Source: Micromonospora zingiberis
GTDB lineage: Bacteria; Actinomycetota; Actinomycetes; Mycobacteriales; Micromonosporaceae
DNA length: 64,000 nt
Direction of reading: 5' to 3'
Assembly (NCBI RefSeq): GCF_004331455.1
Contig: NZ_SJJR01000002.1
Coordinates: forward strand, 124,001 to 188,000
Shown: in pieces, positions 58,576-64,000 of the stretch
Numbering within the stretch: the stretch's first letter is position 1
Layout of the letters: every line of letters starts with the position of its first letter
The notes under the pieces: model-generated
The model's database searches: none
What the model was told of the DNA's origin: nothing
The model's input: only the letters and a program-made list of their open reading frames with translations
Position numbers and translations under genes: made by a program

Positions 58576-59004
58576 CTAGTGGTCGGTGGAGCGGCGGGCC
58601 TGGCAGGCGGGGCAGAGGCCCCAGAAGGTGACCTCCGCCTCGTCGACCTGGAAGCCGTGGGTGATCCCCGAGTCGAGGCAGGGGGCGTCGCCGACCGCGC
58701 AGTCGATGTCGGCGATCTCGCCGCAGCCCCGGCACACCACGTGGTGGTGGTTGTCGCCCACCCGGGCCTCGTACCGGGCCGGGCTGCCGGCCGGCTCGAT
58801 CCGACGGGACAGACCGGCACGGGAGAGCGCGCCCAGCACGTCGTAGACCGCCTGGGTGGAGACGGAGTCGAGGCGTTCCCGTACCCGGCGGGTGATCTCG
58901 TCGACTTCGAGGTGACCACCGCCGGCCAGGACGTCGAGCACGGCGAGGCGGGGCCGAGTGACCCGCAGGCCCTTCGACCGGAGCAGTTCCTCGCCGGTTG
59001 GCAT
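58576..59004 (-). CDS. Fur-family transcriptional regulator
   Basis: A 142-residue metal- or peroxide-sensing repressor: winged helix GLRVTRPRLAVLDVLAGGGHLEVDEI, VSTQAVYDVLGALSRAGLSRRI, the metal site DNHHHVVCRGCGEIADID and the second CxxC (LCPACQ). The residues fit the FurA-type of actinomycetes, which often precedes katG; no catalase gene follows here, so its targets are elsewhere. ATG 59004 is taken as start. Confidence 0.9.
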   Translation of the reverse strand: MPTGEELLRSKGLRVTRPRLAVLDVLAGGGHLEVDEITRRVRERLDSVSTQAVYDVLGALSRAGLSRRIEPAGSPARYEARVGDNHHHVVCRGCGEIADIDCAVGDAPCLDSGITHGFQVDEAEVTFWGLCPACQARRSTDH

Positions 59005-59209
59005 GCGTCCATGACAGCACGGCACGCCCGGTGCGACAACCAACCCGGTTCGTCCGATCGTCCCCGGTCGCCGGGGCCATCGCCAGGTGGATCAGTTGAC
59101 GGGACGGTGAACTTCGTCGGCCCGTCCCGCGTGTGACCCAGCAGAGCGCTGGGCGGGTGGACCCCGGCGCCGTACGCTGACAGCCACGATCATCCAGCCG
59201 GAGGTGTCG

Positions 59210-59695
59210 ATGTTCGAGAAGGCGCTGGGCCTGCCCCTGCACATACTGGTGGTGCACGCGGTCGTGATCTTCGTACCGCTGCTGGTGCTGTTGGCTCTCG
59301 CGTACATCGCGTTGCCGCGCTTCCGGGCCCGACTGGACTGGGCGGTGCTGGCCCTGGCGGTGGTCGCGCCGATCACCGCGTGGGTCGGCGTGGAGTCCGG
59401 CGAGGCGCTCCAGCAGCGGCAGATCGCGCGGGGCTTCTCCGGCGAGATCCTCGACAAGATCAACGAACATGCCGAGTACGGCAACGTGCTGTTCCGGTAC
59501 ACCCTGGGGCTGGCCCTGGCGGTCATCCTGCTGGTCGTGGCGACCGGTCGCCACGAGCGGCTACCGAAGCTGCCCCGCTGGGCGGCGCCGGTGCTGTCGG
59601 TGGTGGTGCTGGGGCTCGGGGTGGCCGCCCTGGTCTACGTCTGGCTCACCGGGCACTCCGGTTCCGAGATGGTCTGGGGCAACACCTTCGACTAG
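59210..59695 (+). CDS. DUF2231 membrane protein
   Basis: A 161-residue protein with four membrane helices (LPLHILVVHAVVIFVPLLVLLALAYIAL; LDWAVLALAVVAPITAWVGVESG; LFRYTLGLALAVILLVVATG; APVLSVVVLGLGVAALVYVW). The HILVVHAVVIFVPL start is characteristic of DUF2231. The function is unknown; relatives are sometimes linked to haem or redox proteins. The ATG at 59210 follows GGAGGT. Confidence 0.87.
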   Translation: MFEKALGLPLHILVVHAVVIFVPLLVLLALAYIALPRFRARLDWAVLALAVVAPITAWVGVESGEALQQRQIARGFSGEILDKINEHAEYGNVLFRYTLGLALAVILLVVATGRHERLPKLPRWAAPVLSVVVLGLGVAALVYVWLTGHSGSEMVWGNTFD

Positions 59696-59705
59696 TGCAC
59701 CCCGC

Positions 59706-60074
59706 TCAGAACAGCGCCCGGGTGCAGAGCAGACAGACCAGCACCATGAGGACGGCACCGGCCACCGCGCCCACCCCCCAGGTCAACCGCTGCGCCCGCT
59801 GTTCCCGGGCGTCCAGGGCGGCCATGTCCTGCGCCGGCAGTTGCCGGGGCGGCAGCGCTTGCAGGTGCACCGGTGGCCGCCAGCCGGCCGGCGGCGCGAT
59901 GGTCGGTGGCGGGCCGGGGTAGCCGTCCGAGGCGCCGGCAGCCGGTGGCTGGCCGGGGCCGCCGCCACCCGGTGCGGGGTGGCGTTGCGCCGGATCGCCG
60001 GACGTGGCCCCGTCGCCGGTGTCCGGCCGGCGCCACGGCTCGTCGGAGGCCGGACCGGGTGGGGAGGTGGTCAC
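59706..60074 (-). CDS. Proline-rich protein with C-terminal membrane anchor
   Basis: A 122-residue protein (VTTSPPGPASDEPWRRPDTG onward). About 85 residues rich in Pro, Gly and Ala are followed by a short helix (AALDAREQRAQRLTW) and one C-terminal membrane segment (GVGAVAGAVLMVLVCLLCTRALF). No family is recognised. It is convergent with the DUF2231 gene. The GTG at 60074 is chosen because the upstream in-frame ATG gives an extension without a ribosome-binding site. Confidence 0.6.
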   Translation of the reverse strand: MTTSPPGPASDEPWRRPDTGDGATSGDPAQRHPAPGGGGPGQPPAAGASDGYPGPPPTIAPPAGWRPPVHLQALPPRQLPAQDMAALDAREQRAQRLTWGVGAVAGAVLMVLVCLLCTRALF

Positions 60075-60193
60075 GCCGACCGACGCTACCAACCACCCCA
60101 CGGCCACGCGGTCAGGCCGCGCCGCCCCGACGCTCAGCCGCCCGGCGACGCCCTGGTACCGCTGCCACCTGCCGGACGGCTACCCTTCGGCTC

Positions 60194-60367
60194 GTGAGCA
60201 CGCAGGATCCCCGCAGCCGGGGCGACGACGACCGGGTGGTCGACCTGGGCGACGACTTCACGGTGCTGCCCGAGCAGACCGCCGACGACACCGACCAGGG
60301 CTGGGGCGAGCGGACCGGCGGCAACGACGACCGGCTGCTCGCCGAACGCCCGCCGCACTGGGACTGA
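60194..60367 (+). CDS. Small acidic protein conserved in actinomycetes
   Basis: A 57-residue acidic protein (VSTQDPRSRGDDDRVVDLGD onward) ending in DRLLAERPPHWD, an ending I associate with a short, uncharacterised actinomycete protein. A TACCCT box ends 7 bases before the GTG at 60194, fitting a leaderless message. No ribosome-binding site is present. It is likely disordered; the function is unknown. Confidence 0.75.
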   Translation: MSTQDPRSRGDDDRVVDLGDDFTVLPEQTADDTDQGWGERTGGNDDRLLAERPPHWD

Positions 60368-60389
60368 CCGGCGTCGGGCGGGCGGCGCC

Positions 60390-60746
60390 TCAGGAGGTGC
60401 TGGCGGCAGCCGGTGCCTTGCCCGTACCGCCACCGGAGGAACTGCTCGACGACCCGCCGGCCGAACCGGACGACGGGGTGCTCGCCGGGGTCGACGTCGA
60501 GCTGGACGACGACGAGTCGGACCCGCTGGACTTGCTCGTGGTGCTGCTCGACGTGCTCTCCGAGCCGGAGGAGCGGGAGTCGGTGCGGTAGAAGCCGGAG
60601 CCCTTGAAGACGATGCCGACGGAGTTGAACATCTTCCGCAGCCGCCCCTCGCACGCGGGGCACTCGGTCAGCGGCTCGTCAGAGAAGGACTGCACCGCCT
60701 CGAGCTGGTGACCGCACGCGGTGCAGGCGTACTGGTACGTGGGCAC
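60390..60746 (-). CDS. FmdB-type zinc-ribbon protein with Ser-rich tail (Ruc-like)
   Basis: A 118-residue protein. The N-terminal zinc ribbon (VPTYQYACTACGHQLEAVQSF, ECPACEGRLRKMFNSVGIVFKGSGFYRTD) carries two CxxC pairs, and the rest is a serine-rich disordered tail. It resembles Rv0991c (Ruc) of mycobacteria, a chaperone activated when oxidation releases its zinc. The neighbouring 5-FTHF cycloligase and nearby galU match the mycobacterial order. GTG 60746 follows GGAGGAG. Confidence 0.85.
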   Translation of the reverse strand: MPTYQYACTACGHQLEAVQSFSDEPLTECPACEGRLRKMFNSVGIVFKGSGFYRTDSRSSGSESTSSSTTSKSSGSDSSSSSSTSTPASTPSSGSAGGSSSSSSGGGTGKAPAAASTS

Positions 60747-60807
60747 GTTCTCCTCCGGATCTGACACGGCCGGTTGGCACTCGACGTATTCGAGTGCCAA
60801 TGGTGCG

Positions 60808-61446
60808 TCATGGGGCCCCGGTTCGTCCAGCGGAAGTGTGGGGCACGACACCCGGGAGGGTGTCGAGCGAGAGCAGGCCACCGGCGGGGGTGACCACCGC
60901 CCGTACCGGCCGGTCATGCGGTTCGGCCGGAAGCGCGTCGAGCAGCTCACCGTCGTGCAGCGGCACCACGGTCGGCACGGCCGCCGGCACCCGGGCCAGT
61001 GTCCGGTCGTACGAGCCACCGCCCCGGCCCAGCCGGACGCCCCGGCGATCCACCGCCAGGGCGGGCACGACGACCAGGTCGGCGGTGGCGATCGCGGCCA
61101 GTCCCAGCCGGGGCGTGGCCGGCTCCCGGATGCCCCGGCCGGCGGCCACCAGCGGCTGCCCTTCGGCCCACACCGCCCAGTCCAGGTCCAGGTCGTCGCG
61201 GAGGACCGGCAACAGCAACTGCGCCCCGGCCGGCAGCGCGGTGGCGAGCGCCGTCGGCAGTTGCGCCCCGCCGGGCTCACTGCCGACCGGCACGTACGCG
61301 GCGACCCGGTTCGGCCGGAGCCGGCGTACCAGGGCGACCAGTTCGTCCTGGACGCGCGCCGCAGCCGAGCGACGCTCGGTTCCGGTCATCGCCCGGCGGC
61401 GGGCGAGTAGCCCGGCCCGGACCGCCCGCTTCGCGTCATGCGTCAC
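60808..61446 (-). CDS. 5-formyltetrahydrofolate cyclo-ligase
   Basis: A 212-residue enzyme that converts 5-formyl-THF to 5,10-methenyl-THF with ATP. Family blocks are AKRAVRAGLLARRRAM, VAAYVPVGSEPGG, LLLPVLRDDLDLDWAVW and the phosphate-binding RLGRGGGSYDRTLA. GTG 61446 (THDAKRAV) is the likely start; GTG 61473 is possible. It lies upstream of the zinc-ribbon gene on the same strand. Confidence 0.9.
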   Translation of the reverse strand: MTHDAKRAVRAGLLARRRAMTGTERRSAAARVQDELVALVRRLRPNRVAAYVPVGSEPGGAQLPTALATALPAGAQLLLPVLRDDLDLDWAVWAEGQPLVAAGRGIREPATPRLGLAAIATADLVVVPALAVDRRGVRLGRGGGSYDRTLARVPAAVPTVVPLHDGELLDALPAEPHDRPVRAVVTPAGGLLSLDTLPGVVPHTSAGRTGAP

Positions 61447-61555
61447 TTCCGCTTCTTCAGCAAATTCCGGCACGCAACACTCCTCACGCAACGCTCGTCT
61501 GGCGGTTGCTCTGTGTCAGCATCGCAAGCAACGGTCGCGCAACTTCCGGGGGGAA

Positions 61556-63772
61556 GTGTTGACGCTACGCGGGCGGTTGACAGCGGCCTTCCTGGCCGTG
61601 GCGTTCGGCCCGATCCTGCTCGGTGCCGTTTTCGTCGCGTCGACCGTGACGGCGGTCGACCGGAGCCGCGCCACCGAGCGGCTGGCGGTGGCCAACGCCG
61701 CCGTGCGTACCTCGATCGACGCGCTCTGCCAGCAGTTACGTGCCGCCGCGGACGCGGTTGCCCTCGCCGTCGACCACCCGGGCGCGGCCAGCCAGGTGGT
61801 CAGTCGGGGCCTCGCCGCAGCGGTCCAGGTCACCGACGTGGCCGGCCGGGTCGGCGTGGCCACTGCGAACGCTCCGCCGGCACCCTGGCGGGACTGCGCC
61901 GAACCCGGCCGGCCCAGCGGACCGGTCGCCGCGCTCGCCGTACGCGTCGAGCTGCGCGACGCCACCGGCGCGCGGCTCGGTACGGTCACCGCCGCGCAGC
62001 CGGTCGACCCGCTGCTCGTCGCCCGACTCGCGGCGGTGACCGGAGTCGCGGTGACGCTGCTCGACGGTGTCGCCCCGGCCGTCACGGTGGCCCACTCCAC
62101 CGAGTCCGACGGCGGTCGGGAGGCGGTCCTGGCCGCTGCCGCCACCCTGCCCGAAGGGCGGGTCACCAGCACGCCAGAGGGCCGGTTCCTGCGCCGGGCC
62201 GGGCCGGCACCGGGGCAACCCCTGCCGTTGGTCTTGTCGGTGCCCAGTGACCAGCCGGCGGGGCTGTATCCGGTGCTGGTCGCCGTCGTGCTGCTGGCGG
62301 CCCTGCTGGGCGTGGCCGTGGCCTGGCGGTTGGCCCGGGTGACCACCCGGCCGCTGGTGGAACTGGCCGGTGCGGTGGACCGGGTCGCCGCGGGAGACCT
62401 CACCGCCCGGGTGCCGGTCCGCAGCGGTGACGAGATCGGTCGGCTGGCCGGCGCGTTCAACCGGATGACCCGGGACACCGGTGGCTACCTGGCGGCGCTG
62501 GCCAGCAGCCGGGACCAGTTGCGGGGCCACCTCGCCGTGCTCGGCGACACCCTGGCCAGCACCCACGACCTGCAACGGATCCTGCGGGTGATCCTGCACA
62601 GCGCACTCGCGGCGACCGGGGCCCGAGCCGGTGCGGTGCTGCTCACCGAGCCGGGCGGCGTACTCGTCGCGCAGTGCACCGAAGGTCTCGACGACGGGCG
62701 CTGGACCGGCAGCGGGCCGCCGGGGGTGCCGCTCGGCAGCGGGGTGGTCGGTGCGGTGGCGGCGACCGGGCAGCCCTGCCGGGGACGGGCCGAGGCGGAT
62801 GACGCGCCGCCCGGCGAGCCACGATGCCGGACGTACATCGCCGTGCCGTTCGCCGCACCCGAGGCCAGCGGACTTCGGGGCCCCGGGGGCGTCCGGCCCG
62901 GGGAGGACGCGCCGCCCGTGGCCGGAACGGAACCGCCGGCCCGGCCGCTGGGCGTACTCGCCCTCTACGACCGGCTCGGCGGGGAGGAGTTCGACGACGA
63001 CGATCTGGTGACCCTGCGTACCTTCGCCGGGCATGTGGCGGTGGCCGTCGACAACGTACGCGTCCACGAGGAGGCGCAGCGGCTCTCCCTCACCGATCCG
63101 CTGACCGGCCTGTGGAACTACCGCTACCTGCGCGAGTCGCTGCGTCGGGAGGTGGAACGGGCCAGCCGGTTCGGCCGGATGGTGAGCGTCCTCGTGCTCG
63201 ACCTCGACCGGTTCAAGACGGTCAACGACACGTACGGGCACGCGGCCGGTGACACCGTGCTGGCCGAGTTCGCCCGCCGGGTTCGCGGCGAGATCCGCGA
63301 GGTCGATCTCGCCTTCCGTCAGGGTGGGGAGGAGTTCGTGGTGCTGCTACCCGAAACCGACGCCCGAGGCGCCACGATCGTCGCCGAACGGCTGGGCGCG
63401 GCCGTCCGCAACACCCCGGTCCCGGTGCTGGGACACGCGGGCGTCCAGGAGTCGATCGCGGTCACCGTGTCCATCGGCATCGCCGTCTACCCCGACCATG
63501 CCGCAACCGGCCTGCGGGTGCTGGAGGCGGCGGACGAGGCGCTCTACGCCGCCAAGGCGGCCGGCCGGGACACCTGGCAGGTGGCGGCGGGCGTGAGTCG
63601 GATGACCGACCCGGCCGACGGCGGCGCCGCCGGTGCCCGCGCCGTCCGGGCGGCGCCGCCCAGCCGGGAGATGTCGGTCTCCGTCGCCACCCGCAGTCCG
63701 GCGGACGGGCTGCCCCGGGCCGGGCCCGGCACCGATCCCGGCGCACCGGCGGAACACGACGAACCCGGCTGA
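61556..63772 (+). CDS. HAMP-GAF-GGDEF diguanylate cyclase
   Basis: A 738-residue membrane receptor. One N-terminal membrane helix (LRGRLTAAFLAVAFGPILLGAVFV), an extracytoplasmic sensor region, a second helix (LYPVLVAVVLLAALLGVAVAWRLA), HAMP (TRPLVELAGAVDRVAAGDLTARV), a GAF domain (about residues 320-490) and a GGDEF domain (LTDPLTGLWNYRYL; FRQGGEEFVVLLPE). The catalytic GGEEF is intact. The inhibitory I-site REVD stands five residues before it, so the enzyme should make cyclic di-GMP under product control. A disordered tail of about 60 residues follows. Confidence 0.92.
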   Translation: MLTLRGRLTAAFLAVAFGPILLGAVFVASTVTAVDRSRATERLAVANAAVRTSIDALCQQLRAAADAVALAVDHPGAASQVVSRGLAAAVQVTDVAGRVGVATANAPPAPWRDCAEPGRPSGPVAALAVRVELRDATGARLGTVTAAQPVDPLLVARLAAVTGVAVTLLDGVAPAVTVAHSTESDGGREAVLAAAATLPEGRVTSTPEGRFLRRAGPAPGQPLPLVLSVPSDQPAGLYPVLVAVVLLAALLGVAVAWRLARVTTRPLVELAGAVDRVAAGDLTARVPVRSGDEIGRLAGAFNRMTRDTGGYLAALASSRDQLRGHLAVLGDTLASTHDLQRILRVILHSALAATGARAGAVLLTEPGGVLVAQCTEGLDDGRWTGSGPPGVPLGSGVVGAVAATGQPCRGRAEADDAPPGEPRCRTYIAVPFAAPEASGLRGPGGVRPGEDAPPVAGTEPPARPLGVLALYDRLGGEEFDDDDLVTLRTFAGHVAVAVDNVRVHEEAQRLSLTDPLTGLWNYRYLRESLRREVERASRFGRMVSVLVLDLDRFKTVNDTYGHAAGDTVLAEFARRVRGEIREVDLAFRQGGEEFVVLLPETDARGATIVAERLGAAVRNTPVPVLGHAGVQESIAVTVSIGIAVYPDHAATGLRVLEAADEALYAAKAAGRDTWQVAAGVSRMTDPADGGAAGARAVRAAPPSREMSVSVATRSPADGLPRAGPGTDPGAPAEHDEPG

Positions 63773-63868
63773 GCCGGTCGTGTCGGCACCGGCAGAAGCG
63801 GTCGGGGAGGCGGCGCGTCTTCCGGTCCTCACCCGCCGAGGCGCGGCCATGGCCGATAGTCTCGCGAC

Positions 63869-64000
63869 ATGTCGGAGCACTCAGCGAACCCCTCAGCGGC
63901 CGCCGCCACCGGCCGTCCCCGTGCCGTCAAGGCCGTGATCCCGGCCGCCGGCCTGGCGACCCGGTTCCTGCCGGCCACCAAGGCGGTCCCCAAGGAACTG
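63869..64000 (+). CDS. galU: UTP-glucose-1-phosphate uridylyltransferase, N-terminal part (partial)
   Basis: The first 44 codons are visible before the right edge. After a short Ala-rich start, the nucleotide-binding motif AVKAVIPAAGLATRFLPATK and AVPKEL identify GalU, which makes UDP-glucose. A GATAGT box ends 8 bases before the ATG, suggesting a leaderless message. Confidence 0.93.
   Translation, partial: MSEHSANPSAAAATGRPRAVKAVIPAAGLATRFLPATKAVPKEL

Noticed and set aside
1..64000. CRISPR array or complete prophage
   Set aside because: No regularly spaced identical repeats, cas genes or phage structural genes were seen; the tandem arrays at 20.9 and 24.0 kb have no unique spacers.

Overview
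The window is high-GC actinobacterial chromosome with start codons split between ATG and GTG. It is most consistent with Micromonosporaceae (Micromonospora/Salinispora type). This rests on gene order shared with mycobacteria and other actinomycetes (methyltransferase-htrA-tatB-mrp-DUF1003-MgtE-like; folP2-DivIVA-like-tag-DUF3117; zinc-ribbon protein-5-FTHF cycloligase-galU), on ClgR/PopR-ClpP, SigE-family and DUF4190 genes, and on many apparently leaderless genes.

1-3.4 kb: the 3' end of a helicase-associated-domain protein, an unknown protein, an IS110-family insertion sequence with a long non-coding left flank, and tRNA-Arg(CCT). 3.8-18.1 kb: an accessory biosynthetic locus. A stand-alone LysR-type DNA-binding protein is transcribed leftward. 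A tightly overlapping rightward operon follows: a 26-codon ORF with a strong ribosome-binding site, a PHP hydrolase, a small LanB-like protein, a divergent S-adenosylhomocysteine-hydrolase-like protein, a second small LanB-like protein, a B12-binding-type radical SAM enzyme, two ABC exporter half-transporters and an APH-like kinase. Both LanB proteins (845 and 836 aa) carry the tRNA-dependent aminoacylation/glutamylation region and lack the C-terminal elimination domain, as PEARL (peptide aminoacyl-tRNA ligase) enzymes do. The locus therefore looks like an unusual RiPP or pearlin-like pathway. Its scaffold peptide is not certain; the 26-codon ORF is the best candidate. I do not recognise this combination from any characterised cluster.

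18-33 kb: mostly housekeeping and stress genes: a QorB-like reductase with an HxlR regulator, ClpP with a ClgR/PopR-type regulator carrying a 27-bp minisatellite, a potassium channel, MarR with azoreductase, korAB, a lone nuoA, folP2, a DivIVA-like protein, an SRPBCC protein, tag, PaaX with an enoyl-CoA hydratase, and DUF3117. 33-47 kb: pepA, O-methyltransferase, HtrA, TatB, Mrp, DUF1003, an MgtE-like CBS protein, PhzF-like, HAD, DMT exporter, short-chain dehydrogenases and DUF4190 proteins.

47-64 kb: a CoA-binding protein, an Rv2578c-type radical SAM protein, a DCC-family protein, thioredoxin behind a SigR-like promoter, a TrmH-type methyltransferase, DUF6758, a PH-domain protein, a SigE-family sigma factor with a membrane partner, an RNase AM-like PHP protein, MarC, a PD-(D/E)XK nuclease, a Fur regulator, a Ruc-like zinc-ribbon protein, 5-FTHF cycloligase, a GGDEF diguanylate cyclase, and the start of galU. 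Three related long palindromes (20.6, 49.6 and 58.5 kb) form a dispersed repeat family at gene 3' ends.
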